Source of the DNA: Brevibacillus sedimenti
GTDB lineage: Bacteria > Bacillota > Bacilli > Brevibacillales > Brevibacillaceae
Direction of reading: 5' to 3'
Assembly: GCF_020923495.1 (NCBI RefSeq)
Contig: NZ_CP064048.1
Location: forward strand, 521,501 to 585,500
Length of the DNA: 64,000 nucleotides
Shown: positions 25,559 through 34,382 of the stretch, piece after piece
Position numbering within the stretch: the stretch's first letter is position 1
How the letters are laid out: every line of letters starts with the position of its first letter
Notes under the pieces: generated by a model
Database searches by the model: none
What the model saw: only the letters and a program-made list of their open reading frames with translations
What the model was told of the DNA's origin: nothing
Program-made: the position numbers and the translations under genes

Positions 25559-26551
25559 TTAGTAGGACACGTACACGTCGGTCAACAGTTCGCTCGCATC
25601 CGGATACGGGCTTTCCTCCGCGAACCGGATCGCCGCCTGCACGGCTGCGTCCACGTCGTGCTCGATGCCGTTGATCTCATCAGCCGTCAGCGTCTGCGTG
25701 GCAAGCAGGTGATTGCGGAACAGGGCGATCGCATCCCGTTCGTTGAGATGTTCGGCCTTCTCTTCCTCTGTTTTGTACTTTTGGGCATCACCTTCAAAAT
25801 GGCCGTAATTGCGGTAGGTAATGCACTCGATCAGCGTGGGACCTTCGCCTCTGCGGGCGCGGGCGATCGCTTCACCCGCCGCGCGGTAGACAGCCAGCAC
25901 ATCCTTGCCGTCAACGACCACGCCGGGCATGTTGTAACCGCTTGCACGATCAGCGATACGGGTGCAGCTTGAGGCGTATGTGAACGGGGTGGCCTCTGCA
26001 TATCCGTTGTTTTCCGCCACGAAGACGACCGGCAGCTTCCAGATGGCCGCCAGGTTCAGTCCTTCATGAAACGTTCCCTGATTGTTGGCCCCGTCTCCGA
26101 AGAAACAGACGCTGACCGCGCCGCTCTTTTTCAGCTTGGCCGTCAGCGCCGCTCCGCAGGCGAGCGGGAATCCGCCTCCGACGATTCCATTTGCGCCGAG
26201 CATGCCTTTGTCCAGATCGGCGATGTGCATCGAGCCGCCCTTCCCTTTGCACAGGCCGGTGGCTTTGCCGTACAGCTCCGCCATCATGCCGTTCAGGTCA
26301 CATTCCTTGGCGATGCAGTGACCGTGGCCGCGGTGCGTGCTGGTAATGCTGTCCTGCTGGTTCAAATGGGCGCCAACTCCTACCGCGATCGCCTCTTCTC
26401 CCGCGTACAGATGAACGAAACCCGGCAGTTTGCCCTGCCCGAACAGCAGGTGAACCGCGTCTTCAAACTTCCGGATCTCCACCATCTTGCGGTACATCCA
26501 TCTCGCCTGTTCGCGGGACAGTACCTGTGCTTCCGCTTGTGTCGCTTTCAT
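25559..26551 (-). CDS. acoA: Acetoin dehydrogenase E1 alpha subunit
   Basis: This 330-residue ThDP enzyme cleaves acetoin to acetaldehyde and a hydroxyethyl group that ends up as acetyl-CoA. Motifs are GFVHLYAGEEAIAVGVGAHL, STHRGHGHCIAKE, GGSMHIADLDKGMLGANGIVG and the ThDP/Mg motif FFGDGANNQGTFHEGLNLA. First gene of the operon, it starts at ATG 26551 behind GGGAGG. A near-perfect sigma-54 promoter lies about 60 bases upstream. Confidence 0.93.
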   Translation of the reverse strand: MKATQAEAQVLSREQARWMYRKMVEIRKFEDAVHLLFGQGKLPGFVHLYAGEEAIAVGVGAHLNQQDSITSTHRGHGHCIAKECDLNGMMAELYGKATGLCKGKGGSMHIADLDKGMLGANGIVGGGFPLACGAALTAKLKKSGAVSVCFFGDGANNQGTFHEGLNLAAIWKLPVVFVAENNGYAEATPFTYASSCTRIADRASGYNMPGVVVDGKDVLAVYRAAGEAIARARRGEGPTLIECITYRNYGHFEGDAQKYKTEEEKAEHLNERDAIALFRNHLLATQTLTADEINGIEHDVDAAVQAAIRFAEESPYPDASELLTDVYVSY

Positions 26552-26612
26552 CGCTTACGCCTCCCATCGTGATTTGTCGGCAGCAAAAACCGCTCTTGCC
26601 TCCTGTCTGAAT

Positions 26613-26628
26613 TGCAACCACCGTGCCA
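26613..26628 (-). promoter_or_regulatory. Sigma-54 promoter of acoABCL
   Basis: TGGCAC-N5-TTGCA on the minus strand (26628-26613) matches the -24/-12 consensus exactly. It lies about 60 bases before acoA, downstream of the sigma-54 activator gene acoR. Confidence 0.93.
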
Positions 26629-26713
26629 GCCGTTTACGTCTCGTGCAAACAGCAATCGGATGCGGATTTTTCCCTATTCCGCATATCCCCGCGTCCGCAG
26701 CGAGCGGCACCGG

Positions 26714-26750
26714 ATGAGACACATTCCCAAATCGTCCCGTTTTGTCTCAT
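26714..26750. promoter_or_regulatory. Candidate AcoR enhancer site
   Basis: ATGAGACA (26714-26721) and TGTCTCAT (26743-26750) form an inverted repeat with centres 29 bases apart. It lies about 100 bases above the -12 element of the sigma-54 promoter, where enhancer-binding proteins sit. Confidence 0.6.
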
Positions 26751-26771
26751 GCGCTGTGCGCGTGCGGACAT

Positions 26772-26801
26772 AAAAAAACGCCGGTTCACAACAAACCGAC
26801 G
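26772..26801 (-). terminator. lipL terminator, overlapping the end of the gene
   Basis: On the minus strand CGTCGGTT pairs with AACCGGCG (one mismatch), followed by seven T. The left arm lies within the last codons of lipL. This isolates lipL transcription from the aco promoter. Confidence 0.75.
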
Positions 26802-27607
26802 TTGCCGTTTCGCTCCTTCAACGAGGCAAGCGACCGTTTCGCGTCTGCTTCCAGCGAGGCGGGGCAGGCGCTCATCTCCTCCACCGTTCCCAGCCCTGCC
26901 AGCACGTCCCGCACCCGCCCGACAAATGCGTCTACGCCCCCGCTCATGCCCAGTTCGCTCAGGCTGGCCATGCGCTCCGGCACCACACGGGGAAAGGCGT
27001 CTGCCGGTGCACCTTTTCCAGCCATCCGGTAAAAGTCTCGCGCCGCTTCACCGTACGAGCAGCCGCTCCCTTCCGTCAGAACAAACGCCTGCACGATGAC
27101 AGCGCGCGAGAGCCGCCTCTGGGCAATCCCGCAAAATTTGAGACCGTCGATGCTAAGATCGTACGAACCGGGACAGTAGGCTCCCTCCACTTCGCCTGTT
27201 TGCACCCGCTGTCCCGTCGTGCCAAGGACCGCTCGAATCAAGGCCGCCATGCGCTCGAAATGCGGTTCGGGGGTGAGATCATGGGCAGGCGCCTGCATGA
27301 CCAAAGACAGGTTCACCACCCCGCCGTCGAGCGGAACCGCCGCTCCGCCCGAGTGTCTGACAGCCGTCTGGCACCCCCGCTCCCGCAGCAGTCGGACGGC
27401 CAGCGCTGCATTCGGCAGCTTGGCGTCCTGCGCTCCCAGCACCATCGCCCGCCGGTGCCTCCAGAGATGGACCAGCGGCGGCACCGCTTCTGTTTCCCGC
27501 GCCGCCAGCCGGGCGTATGCTTCGTCGATGCCAAACGGGATTAAAACGTCTCCGGTCTGGATGGATGCGGCCGTGTTCAGCATGCGGATGACAGGCATGT
27601 CATTCAT
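26786..27607 (-). CDS. lipL: Octanoyl-[GcvH]:protein N-octanoyltransferase / lipoate ligase-like
   Basis: This 273-residue protein of the BPL/LplA fold has AVRHSGGAAVPLDGGVVNLSLV and the LipL-type catalytic cysteine motif EGAYCPGSYDLSIDGLKFCGIAQRR. LipL moves octanoyl from GcvH to E2 subunits. ATG 27607 follows AAGGAGG and lies 18 bases after acoR. Its place in the acetoin cluster suggests it helps lipoylate AcoC. LipL rather than lipoate ligase is favoured by the CPGSYDL motif; experimental activity is unknown. Confidence 0.83.
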   Translation of the reverse strand: MNDMPVIRMLNTAASIQTGDVLIPFGIDEAYARLAARETEAVPPLVHLWRHRRAMVLGAQDAKLPNAALAVRLLRERGCQTAVRHSGGAAVPLDGGVVNLSLVMQAPAHDLTPEPHFERMAALIRAVLGTTGQRVQTGEVEGAYCPGSYDLSIDGLKFCGIAQRRLSRAVIVQAFVLTEGSGCSYGEAARDFYRMAGKGAPADAFPRVVPERMASLSELGMSGGVDAFVGRVRDVLAGLGTVEEMSACPASLEADAKRSLASLKERNGNVGLL

Positions 27608-27624
27608 TAGGTTCCTCCTTGCGC

Positions 27625-29553
27625 CTACAACTGATATTTTTTCAGCTTCCGGTAAAACGTGCTGCGCGGAATCCCCAGCATCTCCGCCGCCACGGAAGCG
27701 CTCCCGTTGCTCTTTTCCAACGCCCGGACGATCGCGTTTCGCTCCAACTGCTCCCGATACGTGAGCGGACGAGGGGAAGGGGATGGCGCTGCGGATTGCG
27801 GTGGCAGACCCGGAGAACATTCCGGCTGCACCGCCTCTAAAAGAAAGCGCTTCCATTCTTCGCGCGGCGACACCCTCATCCGTTCCAGCACGTTGAACAG
27901 TTCCCGGATATTCCCCGGCCAGTCATAGGCAAGCAATACCTCCATCACATCTGCCGGCAGTTCCAGCGCGAAGCCGTTCTGACTGCAATAGTGACGGATC
28001 AGAGACGGGATGTCTTCTTTTCGCTCCCGCAGCGGCGGAACCGTGATCGGCAGCACGTGCAGCCGGTAATACAAATCCTCCCGAAACGCTCCTTCCTTCA
28101 CCAGTTGACGCAGGTTGCGGTGCGTGGCGGCGATGACGCGAACGTTCACCGAAATCTCCTCCGCACTTCCGATCGGGGTGACCTTTCGTTCCTGCAGCAC
28201 CCGCAACAGCGCCACCTGCATCGCATGCGGTATCTCGCCGATCTCATCCAAAAACAACGTGCCGCCGTCCGCCTGAACAATCTTCCCGCTGTAACCGCGG
28301 CGCCTGGCTCCGGTAAAGGCGCCCTCGGCGTACCCGAACAATTCGCTTTCCATCAGCTCGCGCGGCACCGCTCCGCAGTTCACCGCCACAAACGGCCCCT
28401 CCGCCCGCGGACTGCTGTCGTGAATCGCCCGGGCGATCAATTCCTTTCCCGTGCCGCTTTCTCCGTAAATGACAACGGTGCCGTCCGATGGGGCAATCCG
28501 TTCGACTTCGCGCAGGGTAAACTGAAAGGCGCGGCTCGTGCCTGCCTCTCCGCGAAACCGAACTCGGGAAACGGCACGGCCGGTTGCCTGCTGCTGGAAC
28601 CCGGTGATGGCACTGTCGGTTGCCTGCTGCAGGAGCCCGGAGACGGCACGGCCTGTCCCGTGCAGATGGACCCGGGACTCGCTGCGGAGCAGTTCGATCC
28701 GGTAACCGATCAGCCCTCCGTGCCTGAGCGAGTACAGGGGAATCTGAATGCCTTCCCGAAAGCCGGATTCCCGCACCTGTTCACGGGGCGCTTCAGCCCA
28801 GCCGCGCATCGCCTGCCGGACGCTGCGGCTGGCGTACACCACCCGCTGATCCTGATTGCAGACCACCCAGAGGCGCTCTTCTTCGTCCGGCTCCTCCACC
28901 GCCAACCGCATCAATTCCAGGTCATCCCGCTGCCGCTCTTTCATCCACTCCTGCTCGATCAAGAAAGCCAGCGAAGAGACCGTGGCCATCATCTGGGGAT
29001 GGCTGCGGGCCAACGGAGCGGAAACATCCACCACCCCGATCAAGGTTCCGTTTCCGTCCCGGATCGGTGCCGCCGAACAGCTCCAGGAGTGAGACGCGAC
29101 GGAGTAGTGTTCCGTACCGTTGACCATGATCGGCTCGCCCGCCATGAGCGCCGTGCCGATCGCATTGGTGCCCACCTCGTCCTCCGTCCAGCGCACACCT
29201 TCCCGAAAATTGATGGCGTGCGCCTCCTGAAGCGTTCGCTGTTCTCCCTGCATGCTGAGCACGTAGCCCTCCGGATCGATCACCAGGGCAATCATCCCGA
29301 CATCGCGAATAAACGGAGACAGCCTGCTGATCTGCGGCAAGGTCAACTCCAGAAGGCGGCGGTTTTTTTCCTTTTGCAGTTCCCAGGCTTCCCCCTTCAG
29401 GACCTTCCTCCCTTTTCCTTCGTACGGATTGACTTTCCCGATCTTGCAACGATGCCACGATTCCGAGATTCGTTTGTTGAGTCGCGCCGAGTCCAATACG
29501 CCTTCTTGAACAAAACGTTTCCACATGCTGAGCGAAACGCTTTCCTCAATCAT
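27625..29553 (-). CDS. acoR: Sigma-54-dependent activator of the acetoin operon
   Basis: This 642-residue enhancer-binding protein has an N-terminal GAF sensor (about 60-220, with GVRWTEDEVGTNAIGTAL), a linker, an AAA+ domain with Walker A YGESGTGKELIARAIH, the sigma-54 contact loop GAFTGARRRGY and Walker B GGTLFLDEIGEIP, and a C-terminal Fis-type HTH (SVAAEMLGIPRSTFYRKLKKY). ATG 29553 follows GTGGAGGA. The linker contains a degenerate repeat, GFQQQATGRAVS. Adjacency to a perfect sigma-54 promoter and acoABCL supports the role. Confidence 0.93.
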   Translation of the reverse strand: MIEESVSLSMWKRFVQEGVLDSARLNKRISESWHRCKIGKVNPYEGKGRKVLKGEAWELQKEKNRRLLELTLPQISRLSPFIRDVGMIALVIDPEGYVLSMQGEQRTLQEAHAINFREGVRWTEDEVGTNAIGTALMAGEPIMVNGTEHYSVASHSWSCSAAPIRDGNGTLIGVVDVSAPLARSHPQMMATVSSLAFLIEQEWMKERQRDDLELMRLAVEEPDEEERLWVVCNQDQRVVYASRSVRQAMRGWAEAPREQVRESGFREGIQIPLYSLRHGGLIGYRIELLRSESRVHLHGTGRAVSGLLQQATDSAITGFQQQATGRAVSRVRFRGEAGTSRAFQFTLREVERIAPSDGTVVIYGESGTGKELIARAIHDSSPRAEGPFVAVNCGAVPRELMESELFGYAEGAFTGARRRGYSGKIVQADGGTLFLDEIGEIPHAMQVALLRVLQERKVTPIGSAEEISVNVRVIAATHRNLRQLVKEGAFREDLYYRLHVLPITVPPLRERKEDIPSLIRHYCSQNGFALELPADVMEVLLAYDWPGNIRELFNVLERMRVSPREEWKRFLLEAVQPECSPGLPPQSAAPSPSPRPLTYREQLERNAIVRALEKSNGSASVAAEMLGIPRSTFYRKLKKYQL

Positions 29554-29676
29554 GCATCCTCCACCCTCCGCTCCTCAATTCTGTCCCGCTGCCTTAACAA
29601 TATATTGAATTTTCTGTTTTTTCAAGAAGTTATCCAGTTAGAAGCGAAGGTGAGAACCGAACAGCACCGAGCCACT

Positions 29677-29711
29677 CAAAAACGGCCGACTTCTCTACGA
29701 AAGGCGGCCGT
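29677..29711 (-). terminator. Terminator of the CheY-like gene
   Basis: On the minus strand ACGGCCG pairs with CGGCCGT, followed by a TTTTTGA run. It lies just below the stop at 29718. Confidence 0.8.
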
Positions 29712-29717
29712 ATCTCC

Positions 29718-30071
29718 TTACAGCAGTCGCGAAATTGCATCCATCACCTGTTCTTTTTGAAACGGCTTGACGAGAAAGTCCCGCGCGCCTGACTTCATCG
29801 CTTCCAGCACTTTCTGACGGTGGCCGATCGCAGAGCAGATCAGCACCCGTGCCTCCCTGTCGTACGCCAGAATCTCCCGCATCGCCTCGATGCCCTGCAT
29901 CTCGGGCATACTGATGTCCATGGTGACGATGTCCGGTTTCAGTTCCTTGTACTTGGCAATCGCTTCTATCCCGTTGGCGGCTTCCCCGCACACCTCATGC
30001 ACGTCGCCGACCATGTCGGCCAGCATCCGCCTCATAAACGCCGCGTCGTCCACAATCAACAAACGGGCCAC
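29718..30071 (-). CDS. Single-domain response regulator (CheY-like)
   Basis: This 117-residue receiver domain has acidic pocket residues in LLIVDDAAFMRRML, the phosphorylation Asp in DIVTMDISMPEMQG, the switch Thr/Ser position in VLICSAIGHRQ, and Lys in FLVKPFQKEQ. The sequence is closest in style to the chemotaxis CheY of Bacillales. The start is GTG 30071 behind GGGGG. No flagellar or kinase genes adjoin it, so its partner is unknown; the small gene upstream may be co-transcribed. Confidence 0.85.
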   Translation of the reverse strand: MARLLIVDDAAFMRRMLADMVGDVHEVCGEAANGIEAIAKYKELKPDIVTMDISMPEMQGIEAMREILAYDREARVLICSAIGHRQKVLEAMKSGARDFLVKPFQKEQVMDAISRLL

Positions 30072-30184
30072 GCACTTTTTCCCCCTTGAACCGTCTCGCA
30101 CTTTCTCTTTTTACTTTTACAAAAAACGCGAGACTTGTCCACGAAAGAAATTGGCTGTTTTTGTCGAACTGCCCGTCATGTCCG

Positions 30185-30349
30185 TTATCGACCGGTGGTA
30201 AAACCGATCGGCTGTTCCGCCTCTCCCGCAGTGGCCAACGGGCTGTCCGGTTTCGGATGGGGCGTCGTCTCGCCGATCTCCGGTATTTCCACCTGCGTGA
30301 ACTCGTCCGGGATGTCCACCTGGGGAATTTCCACAATCTCCTTTTCCAT
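30185..30349 (-). CDS. Small acidic 54-residue protein of unknown function
   Basis: A strong AAAGGAGG seven bases before ATG 30349 drives a 54-codon frame rich in Glu, Pro and Ile, with a near-repeat IVEIPQVDIP and TQVEIPEIG. It ends with a Pro/Thr/Gly-rich tail. No signal peptide, membrane helix or cysteine is visible. It lies 113 bases above the CheY-like gene on the same strand. I do not recognise the family. Confidence 0.55.
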   Translation of the reverse strand: MEKEIVEIPQVDIPDEFTQVEIPEIGETTPHPKPDSPLATAGEAEQPIGFTTGR

Positions 30350-30578
30350 GATATCCTCCTTTGCCCAACGTATTGCCGGTGTCATCGGCGCTCCCCGTTA
30401 TCGTTCCCCGAGCGGCCGCGCCCCATTCCCCGCCGCATGTTTTACCCGGCAGGACATGCGCATCGCCACACCTGCACCATTTTGCTCCGTCCCTTCTCTT
30501 TTTTTCCAAACGGAGGATTTTTGGCCTATGTTGTAGAAGTGTGTTCAATTACGTTTGTTTTTTAGGGAGGATCGAGTC

Positions 30579-31577
30579 ATGCCCAAACTGCAGCCGTTTT
30601 CCGCCCTGTTCGTGGGTCTGGTCATCGCCCTGCTCCTGTTGATCACCAGCCAGTTTATGACCAGCATGACACACCTGCAGCAGTTCAACCAAACTGGGAA
30701 TGCCAAGCACAAGCTGCGGGTGGCGCTCCTTTTGGAAGGGCCCACGTACGACCAGGGTTGGAACAGCAGTGCGCTGGAGAGCCTGACGGAATTGAAGAAA
30801 ACGTACGGGTTTTCCCTGGAAGTCGCCAGCAATCTGAAGCCGGAACAGATTACCGCCGTGACGCAGCAGTACGCCTCCAACGGCTATGATCTGATCTTCG
30901 GTCACGGTGTCATTTTTTCCGAGCCGTTCACCCAGATCGCTCCCCTCTACCCGGAGACGCGTTTCATCTCCTTTAACGGGGAAGCGGTCCACCCCAACCA
31001 GACGACCATCTGCTACGATATGAAACCGGCCGGCTATCTCGTCGGGAAACTGGCCGCCACCATGTCCAAGACCCGCAAAGTCGGCTATATCCTGACGGAC
31101 AAACCGACCGAGTACAAGCAGTTGGAAGGTTTCCAGGAGGGGGTCAGAAACACAAATTCGCGCACGCAGCTAATCGTCGAGAAAGTGCCTGATTTCAACG
31201 ACGTGGAGGGTGCCACCCGGGCCGCCAAAAGCATGATTGCCAAAGGTGTGGACGTGATCTACACGACCGGCGACAGCTACAATCTGGCGGTCATCACGGA
31301 AGCGCAGCGGGCCAACATCTACGCCATTGGCTACATTGCCGACCAGCGCTACATCGCCCCCAACCACGTGCTCGCCTCGTTGATTCAGGACGTCCGGCAG
31401 TGCTACCGAACCCTGATGGCCCAGTACACCGCCGGCACGCTTCCTTCCGGTACGGTCACCTACGGTCTGGCCGAGGGCGTAAATCGGTTAAGCACGTTTG
31501 GCCCGATGGTGCCGCCGGAGGTACGCGCCGAAATGCAGCAGGAATTTGAACGCCTTACTCATCATCGCCAGCAATAG
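30579..31577 (+). CDS. BMP/Med-like extracytoplasmic ligand-binding protein
   Basis: This 332-residue protein has an N-terminal membrane helix (FSALFVGLVIALLLLITSQF, without a lipobox) and a BMP-type periplasmic-binding domain: KLRVALLLEGPTYDQGWNSSAL, GYDLIFGHGVIFSEPF, GYLVGKLAATMSKTRKVGYI and MIAKGVDVIYTTGDSYNLAVI. Bacillus Med, which belongs to this family, affects competence and works with the sensor kinase KinD. Here the gene is followed after 16 bases by a sensor kinase, which suggests a ligand-sensing pair. ATG 30579 follows GGGAGG. No ABC permease genes are adjacent. Confidence 0.8.
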   Translation: MPKLQPFSALFVGLVIALLLLITSQFMTSMTHLQQFNQTGNAKHKLRVALLLEGPTYDQGWNSSALESLTELKKTYGFSLEVASNLKPEQITAVTQQYASNGYDLIFGHGVIFSEPFTQIAPLYPETRFISFNGEAVHPNQTTICYDMKPAGYLVGKLAATMSKTRKVGYILTDKPTEYKQLEGFQEGVRNTNSRTQLIVEKVPDFNDVEGATRAAKSMIAKGVDVIYTTGDSYNLAVITEAQRANIYAIGYIADQRYIAPNHVLASLIQDVRQCYRTLMAQYTAGTLPSGTVTYGLAEGVNRLSTFGPMVPPEVRAEMQQEFERLTHHRQQ

Positions 31578-31593
31578 GTGGAGGATTATCTAC

Positions 31594-33429
31594 ATGTCTC
31601 CGTTTCGAAACTTAGGGTTTCAGAAAAAAATGATGCTCAGTTACCTTGTCATGATGCTTCTGATCGGCTGTGTCACAACGTTGTTCAGCTACCAGATGAC
31701 CAAAGTCACCACGGACGAGACACACCTGACGCAAAACGTGCTGCCGCAGGCGAGCAGCCTGCTTGACATCAAAAACCAGATGTACATGAAAACGTATGCG
31801 CTGAAAATGTACACCATCACCCGAGAGCCGTCCTATCTGGACGAGTACTACACCAACCTGATTGACACGTCGCGCTTCGAATCCATCCCCAAGACAGACA
31901 CCAACAGCGACTTGTTTGCCATCATTGAATCTATTAGTGAACTGGATTTTCTGTTCTTGAACAAAATCAACCCGTTGCTGAAAGCCAACAACGTGGAGGC
32001 GGTCAGCTACGTCCTCACCCAGGAAGTGCAGCCGCACATCGACAAGTTGGAAAAGCAGCTCACCTTTTCGCTCAACCGGCTGGAATTCCAGACGAACAAG
32101 GAGTTTCAGCGGACCAACGAGAGCCTGAAAGTCTCCCTCATCCTCACCTATTCAGTCTCCGTGGCCGCCATTCTGTTTGGACTGTTCTGCACGTTCTACT
32201 TCCGCAAGGAGCTGCTCCGGCCGATCCAATCGCTGATCCAGCAGGTGCGCAAAGTGTCCAAAGGCACGTTCGGGCAGCAGATCATCTACAGCACCCGGGA
32301 TGAGTTTTACGAGCTGGCCCAGGAGTTCAACCGGATGTCGAGAAACATCGCCCGCCTGTTTCAGCAGGATGAAGCCCGCCGCCTGGTACTGGAAGAGGAG
32401 AAAAACGTGCGCGAGCAGATCCTGAACTCGCTGCCGGTCGGGGTCATCACTCGCCACTATCACTCTGCCTGGGTGCACATCAATCAAAAGGCGAACGAAC
32501 TGGTACAGCTGGACAAGAACTACTTTCCGCAGACCGACGATCCCTCCGTCTGGGAACAATCGCCGGATACGGACGAGGCGCCGTGGTTTGAAAACCGGAA
32601 GATCACCCTGTACAAGCAGGATGGCAGTTCGTTCACCGCGCTGGTCTCCTACGTGCCGCTGCGAAACCAGCACAACCGGGAGGCAGGGTGGATGGTCACC
32701 TTTACCGACATCACGGAACAGGAAAAGGTGCAGGCGTACCTGCACCAGTCGGAAAAGCTGGCCATGGTCGGCCAGTTGGCGGCCGGTGCCGCCCACGAAA
32801 TCCGCAACCCGTTGACCGTCATCTACGGCTTTATTCAACTGCTCCAGCAGCGCCTCCCCGACGAGGAGCGCGACCGCCACTACCTGCCGCTCATCCTGCA
32901 GGAGATCGAGCGGGTCAACAAAATCGTGACGGAACTGCTGATGCTCTCCAAGCCGTCACAGCCCAACTACCGGGTAGTGGCGCTGGCCCAGGTGCTGGAC
33001 TCAATTCTTCCGCTGATCAAGGCGGAAGCGACGCTGCACGGCATCGAAATCGTCGACCTCTGCGACAAGGAGACACGCATGCCGGTGGACGTGGAACAGC
33101 TGAAACAGATTTTGCTCAACCTGATGAAAAACAGCATCGAAGCGATGCGGCAGGGCGGCGTCCTCACCGTGGAAAACCGGGTGGACGAGAATTATGTGAA
33201 CATCCACATCCGCGACACCGGCGAAGGCATCCCGCCAGAGCATCTGAACCGGATATTCGACCCGTTTTTCTCGCTCAAGGAAGACGGCACCGGACTGGGT
33301 CTGCCGATCACCCGGCGCATGGTGGAAAACCACGGCGGAGACATGCGCATCTTCAGCAAAGTGGGAGAAGGCACGGAAATCGTCATTTCCCTCCCGATCC
33401 AGCCGCGCGCCCTCGAGGGCAGCGCTTAA
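31594..33429 (+). CDS. Membrane sensor histidine kinase (KinD/sporulation-kinase type)
   Basis: This 611-residue kinase has a first membrane helix (MMLSYLVMMLLIGCVTTLF), an outer helical sensor of about 150 residues and a second helix (VSLILTYSVSVAAILFGLFCTFYF). HAMP (RPIQSLIQQVRKVSKGTFG), a PAS domain and HisKA (GAAHEIRNPLTVIYGFIQLL, phospho-His) follow. The ATPase domain has NLMKNSIEAM, DTGEGIPPEHL and DGTGLGLPITRRMVENHGG. It is an orphan with no response regulator beside it, as is usual for kinases feeding Spo0F. ATG 31594 follows GGTGGAGG. It is probably co-transcribed with the Med-like gene. Confidence 0.92.
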   Translation: MSPFRNLGFQKKMMLSYLVMMLLIGCVTTLFSYQMTKVTTDETHLTQNVLPQASSLLDIKNQMYMKTYALKMYTITREPSYLDEYYTNLIDTSRFESIPKTDTNSDLFAIIESISELDFLFLNKINPLLKANNVEAVSYVLTQEVQPHIDKLEKQLTFSLNRLEFQTNKEFQRTNESLKVSLILTYSVSVAAILFGLFCTFYFRKELLRPIQSLIQQVRKVSKGTFGQQIIYSTRDEFYELAQEFNRMSRNIARLFQQDEARRLVLEEEKNVREQILNSLPVGVITRHYHSAWVHINQKANELVQLDKNYFPQTDDPSVWEQSPDTDEAPWFENRKITLYKQDGSSFTALVSYVPLRNQHNREAGWMVTFTDITEQEKVQAYLHQSEKLAMVGQLAAGAAHEIRNPLTVIYGFIQLLQQRLPDEERDRHYLPLILQEIERVNKIVTELLMLSKPSQPNYRVVALAQVLDSILPLIKAEATLHGIEIVDLCDKETRMPVDVEQLKQILLNLMKNSIEAMRQGGVLTVENRVDENYVNIHIRDTGEGIPPEHLNRIFDPFFSLKEDGTGLGLPITRRMVENHGGDMRIFSKVGEGTEIVISLPIQPRALEGSA

Positions 33430-34217
33430 TCCCGGGCAACGCTGTCCAGCCAGGCAAACATCCGCCGGGTGTACGTCTCCATCCGCTCTCCCTGGAACAG
33501 GTGGCTGGCTCCGTCCACCAGCCACAGCTCACAGGGTTTGCCGCACCGCTGCAACGCGTCCGCCAGGCGAATGGCGTGCTCCACTCCCACGTTTTGGTCT
33601 TCTGTCCCGTGGATGATCAGCACGGGGCAGGCAATCTCCGCCGCCCGGTAGACGGGCGACCGCCAGCGGTACGCCTCCGGCTGCTTGCGCGGGTGGCCGA
33701 CGACGCGGCGAAGCATGCGCCGCAGGTCAACTCGCTCCTCGTAGGTGAGAAACAGGTCGCTGACCCCTCCCCACACCACCGCCGCGCGAATCCCGGGACA
33801 CTCGATCGCTGCCAAGAGCGACATGATCCCGCCGCGGGAAAACCCGTAGACGCTGATCCGCGTCCGATCCACGCCCGGCATCGCCCGCAGCAGCTCGTAG
33901 GCGGCGAACACATCGTGCCGGTCCTCGCCGCCGAACTCGTCCCGTCCCTCGCCTCCTTCGTTTCCGCGGTAGTGCGGAGCCAGCACCACGTATCCAAACG
34001 ACGCCAATTGGCTGATCCGCTCAGGCCTCACCTTCCCGACGCCCTTGATGCCGCCACGGCAGTAGAGCAGCGCCGGAAGTTCCGCCGCTTCTGCATCAGG
34101 AACAGCCAGAAGCGCTTTGACGCGCAATCCCTGGCTGAGATAGGTGACGGTGTACAGCCGGACGCCCGGCTGGACCGGCAGTTCGGGCTTCAGCTCCAGG
34201 AACGGCGCGCACGCCAT
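33426..34217 (-). CDS. Alpha/beta hydrolase of the prolyl-oligopeptidase/dienelactone type
   Basis: This 263-residue hydrolase has an oxyanion region LPALLYCRGGIKGVGKV, the nucleophile elbow ISVYGFSRGGIMSLLAAIE (Ser), the acid in IHGTEDQNVGVEHA, and the catalytic His in LVDGASHLFQGERM. No transmembrane or secretion signal is evident. ATG 34217 is preferred for its AGGAGG site. Its end overlaps the end of the converging kinase gene by four bases. The substrate is unknown. Confidence 0.87.
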   Translation of the reverse strand: MACAPFLELKPELPVQPGVRLYTVTYLSQGLRVKALLAVPDAEAAELPALLYCRGGIKGVGKVRPERISQLASFGYVVLAPHYRGNEGGEGRDEFGGEDRHDVFAAYELLRAMPGVDRTRISVYGFSRGGIMSLLAAIECPGIRAAVVWGGVSDLFLTYEERVDLRRMLRRVVGHPRKQPEAYRWRSPVYRAAEIACPVLIIHGTEDQNVGVEHAIRLADALQRCGKPCELWLVDGASHLFQGERMETYTRRMFAWLDSVARD

Positions 34218-34315
34218 GTTGCCTCCTGTTTGCACACGGACTCCTCCTCGTCTCCTTCGTCTTGCATTAAGATGCCCCGTTTTGCCTCCTACGCCTGGAT
34301 GGGCATGGCGAAAAT

Positions 34316-34355
34316 GCAAAAAGGGAAGAAGGGACGGTAACCGGTCCTTCTTCCC
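34316..34355 (-). terminator. Terminator of the S1-domain gene
   Basis: GGGAAGAAGGGAC (34323-34335) pairs with GGTCCTTCTTCCC (34343-34355), followed on the minus strand by a TTTTT run. Confidence 0.85.
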
Positions 34356-34382
34356 GATATGTCAAACCAGTATCAACAAGGC

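Noticed and set aside
21863..25972. A 1369-codon open frame on the plus strand
   Set aside because: It runs antisense through the clearly identified acoL, acoC, acoB and part of acoA, is rich in His/Arg/Gln with no recognisable motif, and reflects the high GC of the opposite frame.
26066..26572. A 168-codon plus-strand frame near the aco promoter
   Set aside because: It is antisense to acoA and has no ribosome site; the sigma-54 promoter and acoA explain this region.
30117..30548. A 143-codon minus-strand frame
   Set aside because: It overlaps the better supported 54-codon gene (strong GGAGG site) in another frame and has biased Arg/Gly composition.
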